In this document: positions 22,395-35,358 of the stretch, piece by piece | Layout of the letters: every line of letters starts with the position of its first letter | Position numbering within the stretch: the first letter of the stretch is position 1 | Origin: Mesorhabditis belari | Lineage: Eukaryota; Nematoda; Chromadorea; Rhabditida; Rhabditidae | Direction of reading: 5' to 3' | DNA: 64,000 nucleotides | NCBI GenBank assembly: GCA_958450365.1 | Contig: CAUEEP010000737.1 | Coordinates: 3,957,501-4,021,500 of the forward strand | Notes under the pieces: generated by a model | What the model was told of the DNA's origin: nothing | The model's input: the letters and a program-made list of their open reading frames with translations, nothing else | The model's database searches: none | Position numbers and translations under genes: made by a program

Positions 22395-22713
22395 CCCAAT
22401 CTGGATATTTTCATGTAAGTTTATGGCTATGCTAATTGAGTTAGAAGATCTTCGGCCAACCGTCAATCAGATCCGGATATTTTCGTGTAAGTTTATGGTT
22501 GATTTTTGAATTATTGAATATGGCTACTTGCAAAACATGGTAACAAACAACATTAGCATTGAATAGATCAACTTTAAGAAACTTTATACACTTAAAACTC
22601 AAGTAAAGTTGGAATTGTCCCACGTGAAGCCTAGCCAAACCGTTGCGCTTGGCGACAATTTTATCCCTGTTCTCAAGAAATCGGCATTCACCTTTTTTTG
22701 AGCACTTGTAATA

Positions 22714-23227
22714 GGTTGATGCATAAGTCTTTTCGTTTTTTTCGTACTTCTGTTAAAAAGTAACAAATTCACCAATTAATCTATAGTTTGCTCTATAAAA
22801 AAAGTGTTTTTTGTTCAATTTCCATCTTTTTAAATGAATTTCGGTTCACTTTCAAGCAAATTCGAGAGTGAAAAACGCCTTTTTCGTAAAAATCTATAAA
22901 AAACTCTACGGAAAAATTGGCTGAATGAATTTCTCTGAAATTTTGGCGAAATATCAAACGTTTTTTTTCTCTATCTTTTATCTATTGACACGAAGATAGG
23001 TTTTCTTTAGCTAAGGTGTCTAAACCGCATCATCGAGTTAGCCCTTTTTGACTACCCGACTTCATACTCTCAAGCAAATCCAGGCATTAAATATTTTTAA
23101 ACCCGTTTTAATGTTATTTTGCAGAAAAATAATTGGTTTTTCTAATGAAATCAACCGTAGTTTAATTGGTGCATTTGTTGGCTTGAAACGGCAGACGAAA
23201 AGGAACAAAAACACTTATGCATCAACC
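22714..23227. mobile_element. Mariner-type MITE flanked by TA
   Basis: The ends GGTTGATGCATAAGT and ACTTATGCATCAACC are exact inverted repeats flanked by TA. The interior (for example CTCTATCTTTTATCTATTGAC) also appears at 47455-47840. There is no transposase frame. The GGTTGRTGCATAAGT end resembles mariner-family termini. Confidence 0.8.
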
Positions 23228-23289
23228 TAATAAATTACCTAGAATTTTCCCTCACGATCACCTAATCTATCTACTATACATAAAGAGCA

Positions 23290-23313
23290 GTGTCTGTCTC
23301 TCTGTCTGTTTGT

Positions 23314-23356
<43 letters not shown>

Positions 23357-23365
23357 CTCTGTAGG
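23290..23365. repeat. (CTGT)n microsatellite behind a TCTACTATACATAAA end
   Basis: A tract of about 75 bases of CTGT units follows TCTACTATACATAAAGAGC. It has the same arrangement as the copy at 14399-14520, so the two probably belong to one repeat family, possibly Helitron-related. Confidence 0.5.
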
Positions 23366-23633
23366 GGCATTTTCTCGGCCGTGTTTTGACCAATAAAGCT
23401 AAAGCTTCTTTAGAATACGTAGAATATGTTGTAGTTATGCCATTTAAAATTAAAAATTAAAAAAGCCAAAATTGAATGGCACTACGAGGGGTCGCATCCG
23501 GCTCGTGTGGGCCGTAGGCAAGCGCACTCCCGACTGCGTCTCGGCAACGGCCACGTCAGCCCCAAAACATGCACCTAGAAAAACCCGCTGTTAGGCTGCT
23601 AATTACATAATTTTAAATCAAAAGCTTCTTTAG

Positions 23634-26453
23634 GTATTGCCCTGGCAATAAACCTCATGGTGCTCTTGCTGATTGTTTTCGGGACGCCAAAAGCAATGAT
23701 TCAATATGGACGGCTTTTGTTGCTCTATCAGGTAGTTGAAACATGGCAAATTCTGGTCAAGTTTTGGAATTACGCTCAAGAATTACACAGCTAACTTGTT
23801 GGTGAACAAATGATACAATCAATTATTCAAAAACGGGAATTTAGTGCATACATGATGTTTCCAGATCGTGTCGACTCTTGTCGATTGGGGATTCGGCTCG
23901 GTTTTGTTCCCGATTTTCTGTTTCCCCGTTGTTGGCGGGGTTCCTTTTGGGTGGTTGGCGAATTTCGACGTTCCCACAGATTTAATGGTTGTAAGTTTAT
24001 TTGCTGAATTAAAAATATTCTTTAAAAGGTATTAAGTCAACAAAATCTTTGGATATTCAATTTTTGACTAACTATAGACCCAAAGATCCTGTAGTTCCAA
24101 TATCCAATAATTACAGTAAACTAGAAAAAGTATTCAGTCTAGCTGAGTCAGCTGAATATTTCCACACCTAATGGGATACTATAAAGAAACAGGACACTGG
24201 GATTTTACAATATTAAACAGATTCGACAAAAAAACTGACCTTGATAAGCTTTAAAGTTATCTGATGTTATTTATGTTTTTTTTTTAAAATCAGCTCTTTC
24301 ATTTTTTAGATAATCGGCTGTACAATGGTGTTCGCTCTCGCCGGTGCTAATGGGGCGCTCTTTTTCCAGCGACAACAGGCGATTCTTCCCGAATCACATC
24401 TACTCAAAATGACGTATGAAGAGATTTCCAACAAATGTGCAAAACTTTTTAGAAAACATGCTCCGATGTATATCTTTTTGTACACGACCGGTTTACAAGG
24501 GTTCACTTTTTCCGCTACGATTCTCCACTTCAACGACTCGGAGGCAATTCGATACGCGAAATTGCAAGTATGAAAGAAAATATGTCGAGTCATATGTAGA
24601 TAATATTGGGTTGCGGAGTGTGAAATGGCGCCGACTTCCAAAGAAACTTCTACACGGTGGCCCATAAGTATGGAGGCGTGGTTTTTTTGTACCTCAAAGC
24701 AAACGCGTTTTTGTGAATTGTTTTCTAACAAAAATGTTGTAAATTTTCTGTAGATTTAAAAAATAATAACCATTTTTTATTAGGCTTCTTAATCCTCAAG
24801 TTATGGCTTTTCTCGCAAACCTCGAAAAAAACCTTGCGCGCCGGACGTCGTTTTCCAATTTTTGATACAAAAAAATTATATTAAAAAGACTTTAGCAAGC
24901 AATTTTTCTAGTATAAAGTAGGGCTTAATTTGCAACAATAGTTTTTTGGAACAAAAATTCTATTGGAAAAATGGATTTTGGGCAAGATACAACAGCTCAA
25001 TAATAATAGCATAATAATTTGTTTCCTTATCTCTCTAAATTTGATTCCTTATCTCTCTAAATTTGGTATATAGACTTGATATACAGAACTTAATAAATTT
25101 GCATGGACAACTTTCTGAAATTACTAGATTTGTTGGAAAAGTTGTCAGAAGAAAGTTTGGAAGTAGATTTTTATGTAAATTGAACTAGATTTGTTGAACT
25201 GGCGACCTTTTTTCAACCGTCGTCCCAGTTATCTACCGTCATCTAGATCTCCACGGTTTGATATTGGAAAATTGCGTTACCTTTCTCCAAATTACAGTAT
25301 TCTTTATGTAGTTAGTGTAATATTTACTAACTGGGCTACAGTAGCCGAGTCGGTTCGGAAAAATTCATTTTAAAGTCATGTCGGCAGTATTGTCAGAGGC
25401 ATGCATGCAAAAAAAACTAGCTTTAGATTCAAATTTGGGGTTTGCTCCTTATAAACAATAAAATTTAGGATTACCCCGAGCTTCTCCTTTTCTTTCAACA
25501 CCCCAAATATTATGGTTTCCAAGTGGAGGCCGGGATCTACATTATCTCTATGTGTGCTGTTTATGTGGCAATCATGATATTTTACACAATAGGTAAATTA
25601 ACTTGAAAATGCAAATCATGTTCTTTGTAGAAACGACTGTTCCTACTTATTACTACATGAACAAAGTCACGCATCTATTGAGCTCGAGTACACAAAAGAT
25701 GCAACGTCAACTCTTGACGTGTCTTTGCATACAGGTGAAAGCAATGATTAATATCCGTAAGATCCCAGGTAAAAAAAAGTGGTAAGAGCATTGTTATTTA
25801 AAGATACCGTAAGCTCAGCTCTTTCACTGTACAGGGTGCGCCAGGATTACGGCCACACCTTTTCAGCAGATTGTATGTCAAAAGCCACAATCAATTCAAA
25901 AACCCTCAGTATTATATAGAGAATTGAAGCCTGAATTCTTGCCTACATTTCTGCACCAAAAGATCCTTGATTGGAGTTTTGCAGTCCATTTTTCAGACCC
26001 TCAAATGAGCCCAATCCGTCCAGTCTCCGGCACGCTTCCATTTTTAGCTGTTTTCTAACTAAGGGTTTTTGAATTGATTGCGGAAAGCTGGCATGCAATC
26101 TGCTGGAAAGATGTAACCGTAATTCTGGCGCACTCTGTAGTAATCTGTGCTTTATTTCAGTCAGGTTTCTCGATGGGCTTTATCATTTCACCGGTGCTGA
26201 TCGCCGTCATTTGTGTGCTCGGGAATCTACGAGGTTTTGAGTGTAAGATTTTAAATAGCATGCCGTATTTTGTAAACAAAATTTTCTAAGCACTTTCTAT
26301 CAATTTTTTATCCTTATCCCAGCGTACAACTTGATCCTTCCATGTCTCATCACACTTCACGGTGTCTCCTCATCTCTCTGTATCCCAATTCTTTATCTTC
26401 CATATCGAAGATTTCTCTTTCAAAAGCTTAATTTGATTTTACCAGGTACTTGA
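23634..26453 (+). CDS. Nematode serpentine chemoreceptor, Srh/Sri type (first exon not found)
   Basis: Seven exons join in phase: 23634-23731, 23865-23990, 24310-24567, 25469-25592, 25631-25734, 26161-26233 and 26323-26453, giving about 304 codons. The order of segments fits the srh/sri group of seven-pass receptors: a first helix with GTPKAMIQYGRLLLLYQ, then PVVGGVPFGWL, then FFQRQQAILPES, then a long loop, then SSSTQKMQRQLLTCLCIQ, and near the end LHGVSSS with YLPYR. These receptors are usually placed in sensory cilia. The visible part begins two bases into a codon, so a short upstream exon carrying the start is missing. An intron contains a MITE (25832-26137). The family is confident; the subfamily is not. 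Confidence 0.8.
25832..26137. mobile_element. Tc1/mariner-type MITE with TA target duplication
   Basis: The ends CAGGGTGCGCCAG and CTGGCGCACTCTG are flanked by TA. The arms of about 75 bp share blocks such as CAATCAATTCAAAAACCC. It lies in an intron of the chemoreceptor gene. Confidence 0.88.
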
Positions 26454-27014
26454 CAGAAAATAAAACTAGACTTCTTGAAATTTAGCCAAACTCTCGATCG
26501 AGTCAGCTAAAGTGGCAACTCCATTGGCTTCGCTACAAATCTCAAGCGGTATCATCTCCTCAACGAATCGGATGGGAATAGTTTATCAAGCATGAAAAAA
26601 CTTGCTCAATAAAACCTTGAAACTTTTGCACAGCCACCAGATAATCAAAAATTAGCTGGGTACGATCAAGTTCAAGTATCGTCACTCTCGCAAATCTGAA
26701 ACGTGGTAATACTTTTACTGTCAAAAGACCTCAAACATCAGAACATCAGTCTATTAATCAACACTCAATATCACAAGCTTACTCTACAAATGTGCACAAA
26801 ATTTACAAGAAGATCTAAAAACATATCGAAGATAAATGATCAGCATTACATCACCACATTGTCAAAAACTGGAACAGCATTCGCCTTGCTGTGCTTCCTA
26901 AAAGAGCTGAGTTGTTTATTATTTCAATATAACCAAATAGTTAAATGTTCAGCAATCGTGACTTTTTAATTTTTGGAAAATTTCACGATAAAGTTTGATT
27001 TGTTTTAAAGAATT
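26454..27014. other. Gap between convergent chemoreceptor and kinase genes
   Basis: This holds the two 3' ends facing each other. The open frame at 26703-26969 has no family pattern and is not supported. Nothing else was recognised. Confidence 0.5.
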
Positions 27015-29093
<2,079 letters not shown>

Positions 29094-30176
29094 TCAACAA
29101 GTCGACCTAGACAAAACATATTGATGGGGTTAAACCGATGATGAATAAAACGCTTAAAATGCTCTAAAATGGTGTTAGGTTGTTTGAAAAAAACCGATAA
29201 ATGCTAGAAATTGACCAATTTCTTAAGGAGTGACCTAGAAATTTTGCTATTTGCCTAGGAAATTGTCATCGTCGTGTTATCTTTCAAAAACTACAATTTT
29301 GCCTCTTATGATTAGTTTTTATAACATTGTAGATAATATACTCTGTACAATTTTGCCTTTTAGCAACTGTACATCACCGTACTCAAAGCTTTCTGTAGTT
29401 TAGAAAAAAAACTTCCGGAACTTCCTAGACCCATTAAACTTTTTTACATTTGCGAAAATTTAGTTCCTGTATCACAAAAAGGTCATCACAGATCCGAAAA
29501 CCCATGAGACAGACAAAAGACAAGTAAAGTAAAAACATAAATGCAATACAAAATCAACAGGAAAATCTACGATATTTTCCTTCCTATTTCAATTTTCCCC
29601 CAGAGGATCAAAAATAATTTGCCTAAACTGAATCAACGAAAAAACATGTTTTTTGTGATCTCAAAGAATTCAAATTTTTGATGCTAACTGTTCTATTTGA
29701 ATCGAAAAAGTTCCAAGTTGACATGCAAAAATTTTTTGAATTTTTGAGTCAGAATTTTGATTTTTCGATTTTCAGCTTCATTTTTATTCAAAAATTTGAA
29801 ATTTCAATTAATTTTGCCTTTTCGCTGATTTGAACCCACGAATTTTCTTCTTACTCATCCCTGAAAAATAGCTTAATTATAGAGTTTTGGGGCAAAATTA
29901 TTAAACGTCAAAGCAAAATTATTTTTTTTTGTTTTTGTGAGAAAATGAGTTTTCACATCAGCATTTTGATTTTGTTTACAAGATTTTCAAATTTCTTGCG
30001 CAGAATCAGAAAATGCAAGGCTTTTTATTCTTGAAAGACTTTTCAGTAGAGATAGTCCGATAGAAACTTCTTCACCTTCTTGTAGTTTTCGTTTCAGTAT
30101 TGTCTTGCTATTTAAATCCTAATAATGTTTTCTAAAAGGCATAGATTATCAAATAAGTAGCCCACATTCGATCAGT

Positions 30177-30240
30177 CCAATTTTGGTATCATTGACTGAG
30201 CCTTGTGACTCCTCATCGAATGAAACCAAAATTGGACTGA
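30177..30240. repeat. Short hairpin repeat, second copy at 21055-21120
   Basis: CCAATTTTGGT and its mirror ACCAAAATTGG enclose a core with CCTTGTGACTCCTCATCGAA. The copy at 21055-21120 has the same core on the other strand (TTCGATGAGGAATCACAAGG) between similar ends. It looks like a small dispersed palindromic repeat of unknown origin. Confidence 0.55.
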
Positions 30241-30323
30241 TTGAATGAAAATTGGCGATTGGTTTGAGCGCAGAGCTGAGGTTACTGTAAATACATTGAA
30301 AATGATAGCATTGCGTAAGAGTT

Positions 30324-30802
30324 TTAACACATTCGCGAAGACGATATTTTTAGACGCGTACAGTCGCGTACTCATTACTGTTTTACTGATCATTTGGTGA
30401 GCATTTAAAGATGAACTAAACTATTATAGTCATTCGATATCCATAGATTTCCGAGAGTGGCTACTTTAAGCCAAATTTTTTTGCGCAACTCGCCATAACT
30501 TTCTTCTAAGTGGGCGAATCTTTATGATTTTGGTGTCATTTTGTTGCACTTGTTGAGATCTACAAAATGACACCAAAAACATAAAGATTCGCTCAATTAA
30601 AAGAAAGTTATGGCGAGTTATGCAAAAAAAAAATTTGGCGCAAAGTAGCCATTCCCTAAATTTCCTTTAGAAAACTAGCACATATTTACCAAAAACTTTC
30701 TGCGAAATAAATAAAAAAAGATCTTAAAAACTTGAGATGACACCAAAAATAAAAATAAAAAATGAACCAATATGGTGGGCCATATTGTCGTGAATGTGTA
30801 AA
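30324..30802. mobile_element. TTAA-type (piggyBac-like) MITE with a nested foldback
   Basis: The left end is TTAACACATTCGCGAAGACG and the right end is TCGTGAATGTGTAA, an imperfect inverted pair at TTAA or a decayed TTAA. The outer parts match the element at 35513-35768, while the middle (30458-30652) is foreign: a foldback absent from that copy. So one element has jumped into another. Confidence 0.7.
30458..30652. repeat. Nested foldback, arms about 90 bp
   Basis: GTGGCTACTTTAAGCCAAAT and the mirror ATTTGGCGCAAAGTAGCCA bound arms that pair through CGCCATAACTTTCTT and ATGATTTTGGTGTCATTTTG. It interrupts the TTAA element described for 30324-30802. Confidence 0.75.
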
Positions 30803-30908
30803 AAAAACCACGGCATATTGATCTTGTTGTTTTGGAAGAATCTCATATTCAGTTGATTATCAACTTACTTGCCTTGCTCGCCACGTCTGTATTCAAAATT
30901 ATTTAGCA

Positions 30909-33652
30909 ATGCTGTCAGCCGATGTAACCTTTCTCCTGCAAGCTCTTTACACATTTGCCGCAGTCATCGCTCAAACGATTTTCACCGGATATTTGATGTT
31001 CTCGGAGAGACATTTCAAAAATGTGCATCGACCGAGTTGCATTGCGATTTTCATATCGGTAAGCAAACGGGGAAAAGTTATAAAAATTTACAAAAGTATA
31101 CTTTTGGATAAACCCAACTTTTCAGTGTTCCTGTCTTCTTATTTTCAATCTGCTCACAATGAAACTCCAAGTTTACACATACGAATGGGAGTTTTTCCGG
31201 CACATTCAACAATTTTTCCTCGACAATAAGAACATCGGCAATTTGTGTTCGTACATCGCTGCCTATTTCGCTTTTGTCGCCTACGCAGTCGTTTTCACAA
31301 CGTCGAGCCTGCGATTGGGGTTGAATCTATCGTTTGTCAGGCATAACTCGGTGAGTTTTTTTTGAGAAGCAATGAGAAAACTTGGGCTTGAATTAAAAGT
31401 ATTTAAATGTCAAGCAAAAACGGCAATATTGTAGCTCAAGTGAGACTTTTAGCTTAAACTAACTCCGCATTTGAGTTTGATTATTCTAGGGATTTGAAAT
31501 GTTGAATAGTCCTATGAATGTCTGACTCGAGCCTAGTTTTAAAGCTTAATTTTAGCAAGCGCTGACTCTATATTTTCTTGACTATCTCTTGCCTTTACCA
31601 TTTGTTATCTATTTGGAGATGATCACGCCCGATACGACCAATATCACACTTATTATCAAGGTTTGAGCCATAGAAAAACCTTTTTAGCATTTTCTTATCT
31701 TGTAAGCATAGATTGAAAGTTCGAGTACAATAATTTCCTTTACTTGCCTATTTAGGCATATCGAACGGTGACCCTGATTCTCTCGACATATTTCACAATG
31801 TTAACTGCAGCCACATTTGTCGTCAACTCTCTCAACTACTACATTTTGTATACTCAACGATCAAGTGCTCGAGTGAAACGTTTCATGTTGATTCGGATGC
31901 TCGTTTTCTTCTTGCTCGAGGGCCAGCTCGCCTCGCATTTTGTGAGCTTTATCTTGCAAAAGAGCCATTGAGTACCGGATAGCACAATAGTGATAGAATC
32001 GTTTCAAAGACAATTTTTTCGGGCCATGTTAGGTCAAGCAAGACCCGGATTAGACCTAAAGTTAGGTTCTGGCTTCTCGTCTGACCTGGCCTGACCTAGC
32101 TTAAATGATCTAGGTCCCGGTTGGGTTGAGAAGAGAAACAATTAATGATAGTTGATCGTGTACAATTTGAGATGTTTGGGGATAAACAAAAAGTATTCAA
32201 TAGCTTGAAAAGAATTTGAAACATTTGCGAATTTCGAGTTGATTTTGAGTCCCTGACCTTAAGGCTAACAACTCTACTGTAGTGTACTGTCAAAGCTGTT
32301 CATGCTTTATGCCAAATTTCTTGACACTTCAACTTATCTAACACTACTTTTACGGATAATAGGGATCTTACCGGGTTACGGTAGCCCGTAGGGTTAGCTG
32401 GGGCGATGGATTACGCAAAACTGTATTCATTGACAAGATTCAAAATAAAGTGCTCAATCAATGTGTTTTGTACTCAAGTAACTTATCGATAACAAGTCAA
32501 GTTCATAAATTGCAAATCTTTTCTCAGAAAGGTTTAAGTTTTCGCATTTATCGTTTTCTCTATTGAAATGAATTTCGTGGAAAGTGAACTCATGTTTTGT
32601 CGGTGTTTTTGTAGAAAATACACATAAACTGACTGTTTCAATTGATTAAATGTACATTTTTGTAAGTCCAAATTTAGAATTGTCGGGGAATTCCCGATGT
32701 AAATTATATCACGTGGAGAAATCCCTTGAGGATATAAAGATTGTGTGAAAAAAGTGAAAGAATTAATGGGTGTTGTTCGCGTGCAATTTGTGATGTTTGA
32801 GGGTAATCAAAAAGTATTCGATAGCTTGAAAAGAATTTGGAAAATTTTCGAGTTTTGGGTTCATTTTGAGTTAACTTGGCTGGTCAAAGTTGAAAAAATA
32901 GTTTAATAGGGTCAGTTGGCATAGAACTAGACGGTGGTTTGGTGCTAGTACAGTACGCTCCTATGTTAAGCATCCCTGGCTAACTGTGTATAAGCCAGGA
33001 AAGCTAGTGCCAGAGCTCTAAGGCCAGTCTAAAGCCCGGCCACAGGTTCAGATCTGGCTTCCAGGGGAACGTTTTGAACCTGGCGGTACTCTGTACTGCA
33101 CATTACTGTGTACTGTTTAAAAAGTTATGGAGTACTTTCTTCAAATAAATGATAATATTAAATAGAGTGTATTTCTCTCAAGTAGTTCGTTTTCAAACTT
33201 ACAGAAATTACCGTGACCTTGCCTCTACTTTTATCCGATCGATCTACCTTTCTATGAGGATTAGATTGGATAAGATGCATAGACGCTGCGCACAGACGCT
33301 GCGCACAGACACTGCGCACAGACGCTGCGCATAGCATGTCCTGCCTTGCCTGGCTAAAAATTGCCTTTTGAATGACCCTGTTACACAAGTACTATTTGAC
33401 TATAGTTTTCTAGTGAAGGTGAAGTTTTCACTTACAGTATATGCTTTACAGGCTTTACAGTGCTAACTTCTAATAATCCTCTCATTTCAGATCTACTACT
33501 ACACCCTTTTTGACCATCCACTCATCGCTTTTCCCTATTCAATCTATCCAAGTATCTCTTACGATGTTTTTGCAATAATTCTCCCATTTGCAACGTTTTT
33601 CCTCAGTATGCCACTGAAAACGAATATGACAAAGAAATTGAATCTTTTCTGA
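30909..33652 (+). CDS. Nematode serpentine receptor (Srg/Srv-like group), 275 residues
   Basis: Five exons, all split between codons, join to 275 codons: 30909-31058, 31126-31350, 31556-31660, 31756-31941 and 33491-33652. The product has seven hydrophobic stretches separated by charged loops; examples are YIAAYFAFVAYAVVF followed by SLRLGLNLSFVRHN, and MLVFFLLEGQLASHF. An acceptor-like TTTAG lies 2 bases before the ATG, so spliced-leader addition is possible. If the last intron (31942-33490) is retained, translation stops at 31971 and the last helix is lost. The build fits nematode chemoreceptors of the srg/srv kind by length and helix pattern, but I see no decisive motif, so the subfamily is uncertain. 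Confidence 0.65.
32140..32860. repeat. Direct repeat pair in the last intron of the serpentine receptor
   Basis: Blocks at about 32140-32240 and 32760-32860 share ATAGCTTGAAAAGAATTTG and the surrounding 90 bases with mismatches, in the same direction and about 620 bp apart. They may be a tandem duplication or the ends of an LTR-like insert; the DNA between has no coding pattern. Confidence 0.5.
33279..33333. repeat. 13-bp minisatellite, about four copies
   Basis: The unit ACAGACGCTGCGC repeats about four times with one or two base changes. It is GC-rich against an AT-rich background and lies in the last intron of the serpentine receptor. Confidence 0.85.
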
Positions 33653-35358
33653 TTTTCGGAGATTATTTTCGTTTGCTCAATGACTGGTTACCGGTTTGAA
33701 TAAAGCATTTGAGACAGATTGGTCAAGAGCGCCATTGCAAATTGTGTACATCTTGCAATCTGCATCTCCATCTGCATACTTTTTGTGTTTCTTGAAAGCA
33801 GGAACTTTTAGACTACAAACACTGAACATTTCTGTAAGTACACAAAATTCTTTTTGTAAATGATTCAATTTTGAAAACCCTCTGGAAATGAATTGTCAGC
33901 AAGATTTGAGTTAAAGTTCACCAGTCAGCTCAATAGTACATACATTCCGCATTTTTTCCACATCGAATTCTGCTTCTAAACGTTGAACAGAAGTCTTTGT
34001 TTCAAAGGAGCAATCTTTTTTGAACAAGTACACCATAATCTTGAAATATTGATAGTCAAAGAAAATATTTTTCAGTAATTTGATGCTTTGGGTTTTGATT
34101 CAAACAAAGATTTTTGAAGTTGGGCACACACAAAATTGGTACTTTTACTACTTTTACTTTTACAAAATTGGCTAAACTGAAATTCTTGAAAAAGGTTGAT
34201 TTTTGAGAAGCGAAAAGATTTTAATGACGTTGTCAAAAATTTGATGAATTGGGAACTTTTCTCGAGTGGATACTCTAGAAATACACCGGCTATCAGCAGC
34301 ATAGTTCTTAGCAAAGGGTTGATCTTTTGCAGTCTCTACAATTGGGCTAAAAGTTGCGGTTGACAAGTACACCATAATGTGTTACGGGTTAGAGTACATC
34401 TAACATAGGTTTATCGTAGTATATTCTAACTGTGCTAATACGATATAGAATCTTGGGTACTATACGGTTAAACCCGATAGACGGAAAAGCCAAGTGACTC
34501 AATCCGATTATACCCACAAAATTTACATCACACAGTGCTCAAAATCATTTATTTTCTACTATTCTCTACAACGGCTGGATGTTTTCTTTGCCAAATTTCA
34601 AAGAGGTTATGATCTCGTTTTTCCGCAACAAGGGACTTCTCGCTCAACGACGTCAATGCTCCAAACCCAATGATCCACGGATTGTGGGACATACTATACG
34701 GTTTACCTCCAAAATTTACATTGGCATCTCCAGCATGGGCAATTTTTGAGGTCGAAGATCAGGTTATCGGACATTTGATACGCACCGCGCCCCCTTTGCC
34801 ATTGAAAATCCAACTTTGCGCTCAAATTTCTTCATGTTGAGCTGTCGAATTTAAATAGTTTTTGTAGCAATCGACAGAGAAAGACTTGGCGCATCCAATG
34901 GTACCAAGAATATTTAAATTAGACAGCCCAACACCAAGTTTTTTGAGCTCAACCTTAGATTTTCAATGGCAAAAGGGGCGGGGCGCGTATCAAATGTCCG
35001 ATAACCTGATCTTCGACCTCAAAAATTGCCGATGCTGGAGATGCCAATGTAAATTTTAGAGGTAAACCGTATGGTACCAAATTTTGCCTTTCCTAGTTTA
35101 TTTCAAAGTGGTTTTTACGGCTACGGTACCAATTGCACAGGTTCTTAAGCCTCTCAAATTGGTTTAAAGGTTACGATAGACAAGTCAAACTTTAGCATAG
35201 CTACTTGATTGAGTTAAAGGGGTAAATATAACAAGTGCTTACTCTTGTATATGCCAATTGAGTTAAGGATTACGGTAGTGAAACCAGTAGGCGATGAAAC
35301 CGGGATAACTTTTCATTGAGATCAACAAAAGAAATTTTTGTGTTCAGTCTTTTGTTAT
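33653..35358. other. Intergenic region between the serpentine receptor and the secreted paralogues
   Basis: No gene was found. It contains a foldback at 34696-35072. Open frames at 34072-34375 are unsupported. The rest is AT-rich with nothing recognised. Confidence 0.5.
34696..35072. mobile_element. Foldback element, arms about 170 bp
   Basis: The ends are ATACGGTTTACCTC and GAGGTAAACCGTAT. The arms pair through ATTTACATTGGCATCTCCAG, GAAGATCAGGTTATCGGACA and the GC-rich GCGCCCC/GGGGCGC block. The unpaired centre is only about 35-60 bases. Confidence 0.85.

Larger units (their letters stand above)
20521..23633. other. Intergenic region between acyltransferase and chemoreceptor
   Basis: It holds a possible solo LTR (about 20700-21028), a repeat hairpin (21055-21120), an (AGA)n stretch near 21360, a perfect short hairpin (22349-22394), a mariner-type MITE (22714-23227) and a GTCTG run (23290-23365). 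The missing first exon of the chemoreceptor should lie here, but I could not identify it. Confidence 0.5.
29094..30908. other. Intergenic region with repeats
   Basis: No gene was found. The first 1.1 kb is AT-rich and unremarkable and probably includes the kinase promoter. A short hairpin repeat lies at 30177-30240 and a TTAA-type MITE with a nested foldback at 30324-30802. Confidence 0.5.
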
